Source: Porphyra umbilicalis
Taxonomy: Eukaryota; Rhodophyta; Bangiophyceae; Bangiales; Bangiaceae
Reading direction: 5' to 3'
Assembly: GCA_002049455.2 (NCBI GenBank)
Contig: KV919311.1
Coordinates: 1-24,723, forward strand
Length of the DNA stretch: 24,723 bases
Shown: piece by piece, positions 1-8,728 of the stretch
Layout: each line of letters starts with the position of its first letter
How positions within the stretch are numbered: position 1 is the first letter of the stretch
Program-made: the position numbers and the translations under genes
The notes under the pieces: model-generated
What the model was told of the DNA's origin: nothing
The model's database searches: none
Seen by the model: the letters and a program-made list of their open reading frames with translations, nothing else

Positions 1-664
1 CACTTTCGCGCTTGCCGCGACCGCTCGGCCCGCACCGTTCAAATTCAAACGACCTCCCACGAACGCCCCCCTCTCCAGCACCCCACCTTGCCCATGCACC
101 AAGTATCCGAAACTTACGACCCCAGACCCGCTCCACGACGGCGAAAACGCACCACCCCCCCTCACGGGTGTTTCCAACCGGAAACTGAGGCGACAACCAC
201 GTCCGCGCTCCGTGCCGGCGCGTCAGCGACAACGTCAACAACGACACATAGTGACAACCAGTTGCCGCACCCCCCCCCTCCCCACCCTCTCCCAACACGA
301 CCTCCGCCCCCATCAACCCGCAGTCAAACCGTACAGCGACAGCGGTCTTGCATCCCCCCCCGTCACCACGCCTGCAGCAGTGCGTCGCCATACCCCCATA
401 AGAGCACGGCCACCCAAGCATCCGCTCCGCGTTAAAATCACTCCCCCGCGACCGCCGCGACCGCTCCACCCTCTCTGTTTTCAAAATCAAACGAGCCCCT
501 TCACCGACCCCCCTCCCCAGCACCCCCACCGTCCCCATGTACCAAGTAACCGAAACTTACGACCACGGACCCGCCCCACGACGGCGTAAACGCACCACCC
601 CCCCTCACGGGTGTTTCCAACCGGAAACTGAGGCGACAACCGCGTCCGCGCTCCGTGCCGGCGA
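1..664. repeat. Two copies of a repeat with ~442-bp period
   Basis: Positions 101-221 and 543-663 differ at only 6 of about 121 bases, and similarity fades leftward (roughly 12-100 against 455-542). The first copy starts near the window edge, so the array may continue to the left. The two copies end together at GTGCCGGCG and then diverge. Base changes between copies would alter the encoded residues wherever the plus strand is translated, so the unit looks non-coding. No terminal repeat, primer-binding site or reverse transcriptase is visible that would make it an LTR. Confidence 0.75.
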
Positions 665-794
665 TGAAGATGAGCACAGCCTTCGCCACTTGGCACACAA
701 CCCGGTGGACGTCCACTGACACTTTCCTTCGCGAAAAAACGGAGCGCAGAGGTGACCTCCATCCACAAGAGGCGAGCAAAGTGTCCCACGGGGG

Positions 795-801
795 TTTTAT
801 A
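795..801 (+). promoter_or_regulatory. TATA-like element TTTTATAAG
   Basis: A TTTTATAAG string lies between the end of the 442-bp repeat and the hAT insertion. It resembles a TATA box, but no open frame of recognisable quality follows on either strand. It may be a fossil promoter of whatever sequence the hAT element interrupted. Confidence 0.2.
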
Positions 802-838
802 AGTACTCCCGCAACGTGCACTAGAATAGGGTTGCACA

Positions 839-899
839 CGACGCCCCTATTTCGGGGGCGTCAGGGGCGCGCGACGGATATGACGCCTTACTGACGCCC
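839..899. repeat. Left subterminal GACGCC repeats of the hAT element
   Basis: GACGCC-type hexamers lie in both orientations (for example ACGACGCCCC, GGGGGCGTCA, ATGACGCCTT, CTGACGCCCC) within about 70 bp of the left terminus. hAT transposases bind clustered subterminal motifs of this kind, so this block is the probable left transposase-binding array. Confidence 0.65.
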
Positions 900-1087
900 C
901 ATTCGGCAGCCAAAACGCCCTCATGACTCCCCAAGTAGCACCCTCAATATTCGCCATTTCGTTCAAGTAGCACCCATATCGCACTCTCATATCTCATTTT
1001 TGTGTCCAGACTGGGTGCCTGTCCCCAACCAAGGTGCACAGCCGCCACCTGCTGAATCATGTGGACCCCCATGAAAACATCCTCTTC

Positions 1088-1195
1088 GCGACGCCTTGTT
1101 GACGCCCTTTTGAGTTGGGGCGTTAGGGGCGCACGACGCCCAAATGACGCCCTGGTGACGCCCTTAACGACGCCCTTAACGACGCCCCTGGCGTT
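1088..1195. repeat. Right subterminal GACGCC repeats of the hAT element
   Basis: GACGCC recurs at least seven times, mostly in the same orientation, including two consecutive copies of the unit TTAACGACGCCC. Spacing is about 11-18 bp. The array is denser than the one on the left, an asymmetry often seen in hAT elements. Confidence 0.65.
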
Positions 1196-1216
1196 CTGAG
1201 CAACCCTACACTAGAA

Positions 1217-1647
1217 GAAAAAAAAATTAGAAGGTGGGCCGCCGTTGTAGTCCGGGTATAGTACCCTTGACCTAAAGGCCAGGGAACTAAATTTAGGCTA
1301 CAAGATGCCACGTGCGTGCCCTGGCGGCCAATCACGCTCTTCATGCTATTTCTGCACGGACAGCACCGGTACTTGATCAAAAAGGTGGGCTACATTGTCA
1401 ATAGCGATAGCCAGGCATTGCTGTGGTCCGACAAAGCTATTTCCCCGTCAATGACGATTGGAAGGCCCATCCGTCCAAATCTTTCGCAACCTTCCAGAAT
1501 CATGCAGGCTGTGTAGCAGTTCCAGCAGACACGAAAGCCACGTTGGAGCATCAAGTGCACGACATGAGCTTTTTTCGTGGCTCGAACTTGTAGACACTGT
1601 GCTTCGGAGATCACACGCGACCGGGAGCTGCGCAAGCGCCCCAACAC
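1217..1647 (-). pseudogene. Unidentified cysteine-bearing coding fragment, broken
   Basis: One minus-strand frame runs from 1647 to the hAT insertion with a single TAG at about 1390. It encodes a VCWNC pair before the stop and an RCCPC cluster about 45 residues later. This could be a metal-binding protein interrupted by one nonsense codon. The stretch between the clusters (IVIDGEIALSDHSNAWL) has protein-like composition. No family is recognised; a transposon-borne zinc-finger protein is one possibility. The hAT element has inserted immediately downstream. It may instead be chance openness. Confidence 0.25.
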
Positions 1648-1763
1648 CGACGGGGTGCACGTCCATATCCAGTCTCGCGCGTGTTGTGAAGCAGCCTTTA
1701 CACGGTGTCTGTGCGAGCTCAGCGGGTCTCAGGAATATATGCGTTGACGCGGGTGGTTGACTT

Positions 1764-2330
1764 CTAAATCATGCCTTGAAGAGGCGGTGACCCAAAGGCC
1801 CCCTCATGCCCTAGATGCAGCATCCGCCCTGTCCACGGCGGGACTGATACAGGAACATTAGGCGTGGCGCACTTTAGGCACAAAGCGCGACTTCCATGAG
1901 GAAGAACGATGTGAACACCTGAAAACTTGTGCTTGGACACCTGTCTGACGTCTCTCAACGCTCGGACACTCGCCATAAGCCATGATGCGGGACCAGCGAT
2001 CGGACGAGCCGGTTGGTTGATGAGGAAAGTATCAGACAGGGCTGAAAACATCTGCACTCCCGAGGGCGGGCCGGCCATTGAGCAAGTGGGACATCCGAAA
2101 GGCCGCTGGGGTTGAAGATCGCCCGTATGAACGCGAAATGCACCTGTCATGCCAATGAGAACAGATGGAGGCGCCATGGACCCTCTCTCGGCCCCGCAGC
2201 TGGAGTGAGAGACAGGAAAAGGTGCCACGGTCTGTGACCGACGGCGGGAAAGTGGGGCGTCCGGTTGGTGTCTGCGTCCTGCCAACAGCTCACGTCCGAA
2301 TCCCGTCTGGCAATTGTCGCCTTCTCGCAT
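1764..2330 (-). CDS. Hypothetical 188-codon frame, possibly a transposon relic
   Basis: This is the longest minus-strand frame in 1.2-3.3 kb. It encodes a CPTC pair and, about 80 residues later, a CLKC pair, which could be metal-binding. No domain, signal peptide or membrane segment is evident. It lies upstream of, and on the same strand as, the broken cysteine-bearing fragment at 1217-1647, in a different frame, so the two could be parts of one decayed gene. The first usable ATG is at 2330. A frame of this length can also occur by chance in DNA of this composition. Confidence 0.25.
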   Translation of the reverse strand: MREGDNCQTGFGRELLAGRRHQPDAPLSRRRSQTVAPFPVSHSSCGAERGSMAPPSVLIGMTGAFRVHTGDLQPQRPFGCPTCSMAGPPSGVQMFSALSDTFLINQPARPIAGPASWLMASVRALRDVRQVSKHKFSGVHIVLPHGSRALCLKCATPNVPVSVPPWTGRMLHLGHEGAFGSPPLQGMI

Positions 2331-3481
2331 TCCTTATGGGTCTGCTGTCGCGCACCTAGCCAATTTCGTGGGCACTCAGTAGGGCATTTAGCTAATTGAT
2401 TGGGAATCTCCCCGCGCCCCCCGGGTGGCGGACGCTGAAATGGACCACAGCCACACTTGGTGCGGCTTCGAACAGAGGTCTATTCGCTTCTCGCCTGCTG
2501 GCAACAGCGCAGGTGCAGTCAGACACCGGCCCGTGAGCAATACGTGCGTTCGTCCATTTCGACAAGGATCACACCAGACGCTGTGTGTTGCGCAGGATGC
2601 CAATTACTCTGGTTCTTGATGACTGGCGCGTTCCGTTGGCGTATGTCGCCCACCCATGTGCTGGGAGCGGGGGGCCTGGGGCTGCACGCTCTGAAATCTG
2701 CATGGAAGTCCCCCGAAGGCAGACAGAGGCGTAGCCACCCCCAGATGTAGCAGGGAGGATCCACCAACGCTTTAGCACCATTTGAGTGGGCGAGGGCGTG
2801 TGGAGCTCCGCTGAGGTTGGCCGTGGGCGGCGGTGGGCAGATTGACCCGGCGCCTGCCCTAGTGGGAGCTCGGCTGTGTGGCTAGAAGAGAAGGTGGCAC
2901 CACAAACGTGTCCACCGCTCAATATCCTAGCTTCTCTCCTGCCCAGGATTCACGCCACCACCCACAAACCAAGATGCAAAGTGAGTCGGTTGGACGCGGC
3001 TGATGTATCCGTTGGCCGACGGTGTCTGTCTGTGTGAGTCGTCCTGCAGACTGCCACGCCGATCAGGTAGCAGCGGCGGGCACTTACCAGTGGCGGACGC
3101 TAAATAGGACGGCCTCTGTCCCATAGGCGGCTGGGAGGTGGGGCTCGCTGGCATTGCTCTTTGCGTGACCGGTTCTACTGTCCGCCAACGGACCATCCCG
3201 CTGGGTCGCGAATCTCCCATTATGGTTAGCGTTTTGTGGCCGCTTGTTTTCTGGCACGGGCTATCTTGCCGAAGGGGTCTCATGTGTCATCCTTGGCAGC
3301 AATGCAGGTTCCAAAGCGAGAGTTATTTTTCCCAGTGCTCTGTGAACGACTCCGCTCGTTCTGGGCTAACTAGTGATGCTCGTGAACTCGTCTCTTGCTG
3401 GCTGTACCCTCACCCCAAGGAGCCTTGTTGCTTGCCGCGCACTCTTCCCTGTCTTTACTCCTCCTCCTCCAGCCCCCCGCC
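2331..3481. other. Spacer left of the Harbinger transposase, no gene seen
   Basis: Only short overlapping frames occur here and none has a recognisable domain. A near-repeat of GTGGCGGACGCT sits at about 2425 and 3092. The last 80 bp before the transposase ATG are pyrimidine-rich, probably its 5' leader. A left Harbinger terminus flanked by a TTA/TAA-type duplication should lie in or near this stretch, but no inverted-repeat partner could be matched by eye to sequence right of 8.7 kb. Confidence 0.5.
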
Positions 3482-5348
3482 ATGTTCTCCCACACCGCCT
3501 TGCTCGGCCCCCGTCGTATGGCGCCGTCGGAGATTGACGATGATGACGATGAGATTGTTGTGGCCCTGAGCGTGCAGAGCACTCTTCTACATCGGCCGGC
3601 GGCTGTTTCCAGTCTCGTCCGACGGGCGAGGACGGGTAGCACTCGCCGTGGGCGACGCCGAAACAAGCTCCGCGACTTCCGCTCGGGAGTTCACAACATC
3701 ATGCGCGACTACTTTGGCGTGCACGGGCTGCCGCCCATCTATGACGACGCGGACTTCGAGCGCCGGTTCCGCATGCCACGGGTGCTTTTCCAGAGGATCT
3801 ACGACGATACAAAGGACGAACCCTTCTTCCAGCAGCGTATCAACGCAACGGGACAGCTGCAGGCACACCCTCTGCAAAAGATCGTCGGCGCGCTGCGGGT
3901 GCTCGCCTACGGCGAGGCAGCAGACCGTGCTGACGAGTACGTTCGCATCTCGGGCTCCACCATTCAACAGGCCGTGGGGCACCTCACGCGCTTCATTGTG
4001 CAGCGCTATCAGTCGACCTATCTGCGTAAGCCAACGATTGATGAGTTGGGTGTCATCCTGGCGCGCAACGAGGAGCGGGGCCTGCCTGGCTGCATCGGGT
4101 CCCTCGACTGCTCTCATTGGCAGTGGGCCGCATGCCCCGAGGGGCACGCGGGAGCGTACCAAGACCGCCACGGGGCGCGCAGTACTGTGATGGAGACCAT
4201 ACGTGACAAGGATCTTTACATTCATCAATTCTTTTTCGGTGCTCCCGGTTCCTTGAATGACTTGAATGTGTTGGATATTTCGCCTCTTTTTTTCCGACGT
4301 GTGCGCGGGTGTGTGGCCTCCTGCCTGCCCATTCTCCATCAACGGCCGGCCCCGCACAATGCCCTACTACCTCGTGGACGGAATCTACCCGAAGTACCCC
4401 TTCTTTGTGGCTCCCTACCCAATCCATGTGCCGTCCGTGGAACGGGCATTCAACCGTCTACAGGAAGCGGTGCGCAAAAATGTTGAGCGCTCGTACGCTG
4501 TGATGACCGCGCGATATCACGTGGCGCTTCGCCCTGCCCGGGCCTTCTACATGGCCAACATCGCGACCACCGCCCGTGCAGTGGCGATCATGCACAACAT
4601 GATCACCGTCCTACGACGGGACGGCTACGTCTCGCGCCGGCGATCGGCTTATTACTCCCATCAAAGTGATGACAAGCCTGCCGATGGGGGTGGCCCTGTG
4701 GGTGTGGCACCGGCAGCCGATTCGGGTAATGGAGGGGGCGCCAGCGGGGGTACCGGAGACGGCGACGGCGGGGGCGTCCACGGCAACGGTGGCGGACGTG
4801 TCGGAGGGTAAGGCACGGACAGCGCGCCGCCGACCGCCGGCGGGAGCGGAAGCGGATGCGATGGACGTGGTATGCCGCCCGTCGGCGGTAGCGGTGACGA
4901 CTTGGATGGTGGGGGTGTGGGCGGGGCCCCACTCGCTGCTGGCGGAGACGGCGGGGGAGGTAGTGTTGGGTTGTTACCACCCGCGACGGGCGGCCGCGGC
5001 GGTGGAGCTGGTGCTGGTGGGGCGCCGCCCGCCGTCAGCGGGGGCGGGGGTGGAGCTCGTGCGGGTGGGGGTCCGGCAGCTGCCGGCGAGGACGGCGACG
5101 GTGGTGTGGATGTGGGGCCACTAGCCTCCACCGGTAGCGGTGGAGGTACTGGGGACATCCTGGGTCCGGTGCCAAGCAGCACCTTGCCTAGCGTGTCCAC
5201 CCTGGCGGACCCCTTTGCGGGCAGCTTTGGGAATATGCTGGCGGCATGGGGTCGTGCGCCGGACGCAGTGGAATACCACTCTCTCCGCAGTGATCTGGCG
5301 GTCCACGTTTGGGAGACACGGGAGGAGCTTCTTGCACCGTACGAGTAG
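3482..5348 (+). pseudogene. PIF/Harbinger DDE transposase (Plant_tran type), disrupted
   Basis: The encoded protein matches the PIF/Harbinger nuclease family. The N-terminal part has the FRMPRVLFQRI block, then PLQKIVGALRVLAYG and a DEYVRIS helix region. Catalytic acidic residues appear in order: D in GSLDCSHWQW (about 4105), D in GSLNDLNVLD (about 4260) and E in NVERSYAVMTARYH (about 4485). The first two are in frame 2 and the third in frame 3, because the frame slips at a T7 run (4287-4293); six Ts would restore continuity. In the new frame a TAA at 4809-4811 interrupts a Gly-rich linker, yet the same frame stays open to 5348 and ends with a typical family C-terminus (LRSDLAVHVWE). The TAA overlaps GGTAAGG, so it could instead mark a 5' splice site. 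ATG 3482 follows a pyrimidine-rich leader; ATG 3518 is the alternative. It would excise and integrate the element in the nucleus together with the Myb-like partner. Confidence 0.88.
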
Positions 5349-7492
5349 ATTTGCATCATTTCGAGACCATTTCAATACCTTTTGAACGTTTTCATCCAGA
5401 ACGTCGAACTCCGGAACTCGACTGTACCGGTCAAGATGTCCCAAACGAAATGCTCCTGCACACGAAAGTGTGTGACCTGCTGGTTCGGAGGCCGGCGAGT
5501 GGCCGGCAGCTCACATGCGTCCCCGAGTGCCGCCGCGCTATGCGAAGTTACGGGAGGCACCTGCGAGAGGCGCGGTTACCGCGGGGACAGGTGATGGAGT
5601 CTGCGGCGGATACAAGTGCGGCCGTGCCTTTCGCATCGGCTACGGCCAAGGCAAGTGCACAAGCGGGCGTCTCGCGTGCGGCCGCCATGGGCGATGGCCG
5701 CCTCCAGTGCCGCCCCTTGGACCTGAGGCTCTATCGCTTTTTTGGGGGTTGGCCGCCGTTGCTGACGCGGCGGCCGGCGAGTCAGGCTGCGTCAAGGCCC
5801 TCGGCCGTCGCGTCGCTGACTCGGGAAGGCTGTTTTTGGCGCAGTTACATCACGTGTCCGAGCAACATGTGCATGTTGGAGGCGCAATTCCATATCAGTA
5901 CCTCCCCAACCCCCCTCTCCTCGCTAACACCCCCCTTCCCCTCTGCCACCCCCCCCCCCCCGCGCTGAGCGCGTCCGACGACAGGCAGAGGTAAGGCTCG
6001 ATGGCTGCGGGCATCAACACCGCGGCAGCCACCGCATCAACGACGGCGTCTGGCCCAGCGACAAGTACCTCCCCGGCCATTTTCGTGGGCTGCTAGAGGC
6101 GGAAGGCGGCGGTCATGCGCGGCGGCGCCACAAAACAGTGCAGCTGAGGGTGCGGGGGCGTCAGCACTGCCACTGCTGGCGTCTTGCGGCGGTGGCGGCC
6201 GGCAGCGGCGCGACGAGGGGGCGCCGCGGCGGGGGCGTCTACAGCGGCGGGTGTGCTGGCAGGCGAATGTGCTTCCGGTCGCCGTGGCGGTTCCAGAACA
6301 TGGGCAGTAGCCGTGCTCCAGCCGCCGCGTTGCACCACTTCCGCCTCGCGGCGCAGTGGCCGGTGATGCGATCCGTCGCCGCGCTGCCGCAGCTCCGGAT
6401 TCAACCGCGGCCCAGGGCTCCGCTGCGCGCTGCCGTGCGAAAGGTTGCCTGTTGTGCGGCGCGGCTCAGTTGACGTTCCCGCCGCCGGCGCCTCGACTGT
6501 ATCCACCACTACCCCCGTCAAGGGATTCTCCGGCAAAGCGTGACGTCCACGCCAATGGTTGAGCTTGGTATCGTCGGGGCCAACAAGCAGCACGGATGGC
6601 GCCGACTGGGCGAAGGGAGGAAGTCGCGTTGTATATTGGAGGGGGGGCGTGCTGCACCCCTAGCGCAGATTGCCCCGAGGGGGCGAGGGAAGAGTGCCGC
6701 GCTGTACGCTGGGGGGGGCGACGTGCTGTGCCTGCAGCTGCATGCAGCTCTTCCGCGCACGTGCAGTGAAGCACCTGTTCAGGCAGGGCTAGGTGGATGG
6801 GAGAGTATGGCCAAAAGGCGCTGCAGGAGGTGGTAGCTGGGAGTGTGTGCCCCGCAGCAGCTCCTGACCGCGCGCTTGCGTGCAATTCATCCGCAGGGGG
6901 CTCCACGGACGTGCAGCAAAATGAGCTGCACGGTATGGGCGCAGAGTGGGGCGACGGATGGGGTGCCCTCTGCCAGCGCATGATGTTACAATTGTCTTTG
7001 GAAGGTAGGGAGCGGGGTAAGAAAAATATAACCGAGGCTGTGGTCCCACGCATGATGGCGACTTCGGTGAAGGCTGCCAGGACCATCGGTCGAGTGCCAT
7101 GGCCATCTTCAATCCAAGCCACGCATGCACCCATTTTATACAAAAAGGTCTGGCACAAGAGGACACCAGAGGGTTTAGTGTTCGAGAAGGACCACCGCTG
7201 TCAGCCATGTCATGCAGTCGTACTTCCAGGATTCCGGCGGAGTGGTCGAATTCGGATCAGTTGTCGAGGACATGGCACTCAAGTCGGTTGAGCCAGGGAG
7301 AGTGCGACTCCTCTTTGCGGCAGTCGCGCGCGCTGCACCCGCTCGGCGTTTGGAAGCCCTGGTCACGATTGCCGGGCTCGATGTTGGGGGTGCGCGCAGG
7401 CCAGCAGGGCGCGTATTGCCTGCCGGGTTCGATCCATTGACGACAGCACCAACCACGAGCGCAGCAAACACCCAGTCCACACCACGACCTAC
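5349..7492. other. Interior of the Harbinger unit between convergent genes
   Basis: This 2.1-kb interval separates the transposase stop from the Myb-like stop. No complete gene is recognised. It has a cysteine-rich patch at 5439-5690, C runs at about 5950-5960, and lower-GC DNA from about 6,950 to 7,150. It probably holds both 3' untranslated regions plus decayed or captured sequence. Several frames are open because of base composition only. Confidence 0.5.
5439..5690 (+). pseudogene. Cysteine-rich patch resembling a degraded CXC domain
   Basis: Starting from ATG 5439, frame 3 reads KCSCTRKCVTCWFGGRR. Continuing in the neighbouring frame gives LTCVPECRR, and further on another frame reads GKCTSGRLACGRHGR. 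The spacing (C-x-C, then KC, then C near GGR, then C-x3-C) recalls the zinc-binding CXC domain of Tesmin/TSO1-type DNA-binding proteins. No single frame carries it, so it would be a decayed remnant. Chance assembly from three frames is a real alternative. Confidence 0.2.
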
Positions 7493-8728
7493 TCAGCGGA
7501 GCCCGGTTACCGGGGCATGTGCAGCGGCCGCGCGTCCGCGGCCGTCTTGGGCTGCATCGTTGAGTGCATCGGCAGCGGAGGTACCGACAGCGGCACCGGC
7601 CGCTGGAGCGCTTCCGCAGTCCGCCGGGTTGTTTGCGCCCAACGCGGGCGTCTCATGAACCGCTGACACGCGAGTGGCCTCGGTGACGTCCACCACGTCT
7701 GCACTGTCGTCGTCACCACCGCCATCGGCGGGGGTGCCGGCCCCACTAGGTGCACTCCCAGGCACCGCCTGATCGACACCCACAGGGCCATTCCCCATTG
7801 CAGCGCCAGCGCTGCTGGGAGCGAGAACGCCACCAGACCCGGAAGCAAGAGCTTCGAAGCTGTAGGGCGCTTGGCTACGAGCCAAAGCTGGCCGCGCTCG
7901 CGCCAGCATCGTCTGTCCGAGCGTCATGCGGAATTGTGCTGCCTCCGGCGAATCACAATTTGCCGGATCAGCGAAGAAAGCCACCGCAATCCGATCTGCT
8001 TCGAGCTCATTGGCCGAGCGAACTGCGTCTGCTCGACGGTCCGACGCGTCGGCAATGCGATTGAGCGCGACCCCAACCCTGGCGTCCGTTTTGGCCGCGC
8101 TCGTCTCGGCCGCCCGCGCGTCGGCCAGATGGAGCTTGGCGGCCTTGACCCCGACCGGGCGCTCGGCAAAGCCCCCCCGTCGGTTTGGGCTGTCGCCCAC
8201 GGCCTCGTCAGCTGTCCCATCCCCGCCGGCGGCAATCTCTGCCGCCAGTGTACCAGCGGCTGCGCTGAACTTTTCGCTCTTGCGCAGCACCTTGTAAGGC
8301 TCAATCCACGGGCAGGTGGGTCTCTTCTTCGGCCGGCCACTCGAGGAGGGCTTCTCCAACGCCTCACCACGCACAGCGCTGTACGTGGCCATACCGCAGT
8401 ACATTGCCGCTGCCATCTTGATCACCTCATCATCGGACAGGTTGCCAGTCGGCTGACTGCTTTTCACGCGCTGGACGCACCCGGCAAGCTTGCTAACGCC
8501 CTTTGAGACTTTGCGGCTCCATTCGTTCTTGGCAGCTTCGACCGTCCGGTCGGCCCAACGACCGGCCTCCGGCTGGACCGGCGCGTTCTTGACAAAGTCC
8601 TCCCGCCACTTGCCCCAAAATAGGTTTGAGGACTGGTCCGTCCCGACAGCTGCGTCCTCGCTCATCAGTAGCCACGACTTGGACATCTGTAGGCGCTCCG
8701 CCGCGGACCACACGATCCCGCGACCCAT
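7493..8728 (-). CDS. Myb/SANT-like accessory protein of a PIF/Harbinger element
   Basis: This is an intact frame of 411 residues. The N-terminus (MGRGIVWSAAERLQMSKSWL, then GTDQSSNLFWGKW) has the tryptophan spacing and the 'GTDQ...FW' signature of the Myb/SANT-like proteins encoded beside Harbinger transposases. These bind element DNA and help bring the transposase to the nucleus. A basic patch (SSSGRPKKRP) could be a nuclear signal. The segment ERPVGVKAAKLHLADA matches a conserved block seen downstream in these proteins, followed by an Ala-rich helical region and a disordered C-terminus. ATG 8728 was chosen because the conserved block begins there. ATG 8797 adds 23 residues encoded by a T-rich stretch ending in ACACAG that looks more like an intron 3' end. 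The gene converges on the broken transposase, so this partner has outlived the catalytic gene in this copy. Confidence 0.8.
   Translation of the reverse strand: MGRGIVWSAAERLQMSKSWLLMSEDAAVGTDQSSNLFWGKWREDFVKNAPVQPEAGRWADRTVEAAKNEWSRKVSKGVSKLAGCVQRVKSSQPTGNLSDDEVIKMAAAMYCGMATYSAVRGEALEKPSSSGRPKKRPTCPWIEPYKVLRKSEKFSAAAGTLAAEIAAGGDGTADEAVGDSPNRRGGFAERPVGVKAAKLHLADARAAETSAAKTDARVGVALNRIADASDRRADAVRSANELEADRIAVAFFADPANCDSPEAAQFRMTLGQTMLARARPALARSQAPYSFEALASGSGGVLAPSSAGAAMGNGPVGVDQAVPGSAPSGAGTPADGGGDDDSADVVDVTEATRVSAVHETPALGANNPADCGSAPAAGAAVGTSAADALNDAAQDGRGRAAAAHAPVTGLR

Larger units (their letters stand above)
827..1208. mobile_element. Non-autonomous hAT element (MITE), 382 bp
   Basis: The element starts TAGGGTTGC (827-835) and ends GCAACCCTA (1200-1208), a perfect 9-bp terminal inverted repeat. 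The ends match the usual hAT form (C/T)AGGG(T/A)TG. It is flanked by the perfect 8-bp duplication CACTAGAA. The interior has no credible reading frame, so movement would need a transposase supplied elsewhere in the genome. About ten copies of GACGCC or its complement crowd the two ends, while the middle (about 905-1085) lacks them, the layout expected of transposase-binding subterminal repeats. It was found by its ends, not by coding content. Confidence 0.92.
819..1216. repeat. 8-bp target-site duplication flanking a hAT element
   Basis: CACTAGAA occurs at 819-826 and again at 1209-1216, directly outside the terminal inverted repeats of the 827-1208 element. An 8-bp duplication is the hallmark of hAT-superfamily insertion. 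The two copies are identical, which points to a fairly recent insertion. Confidence 0.92.

Noticed and set aside
1..664. The 442-bp direct repeats as LTRs of a retroelement
   Set aside because: Only about 230 bp separate the copies, no polymerase or integrase is present, the ends are not TG...CA, and similarity fades gradually on the left.
839..1195. GACGCC repeats as a CRISPR-like or iteron array
   Set aside because: The repeats are too short, occur in both orientations, have no uniform spacers, and lie inside defined hAT termini.
4661..5359. 232-codon Pro-rich minus-strand frame
   Set aside because: Antisense of the transposase Gly-rich linker; no independent evidence of coding.
7415..7440. 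T-arm-like string GGGTTCGATCC suggesting a tRNA
   Set aside because: The bases on either side do not pair into a T stem, and no acceptor, D or anticodon arm is found around it.
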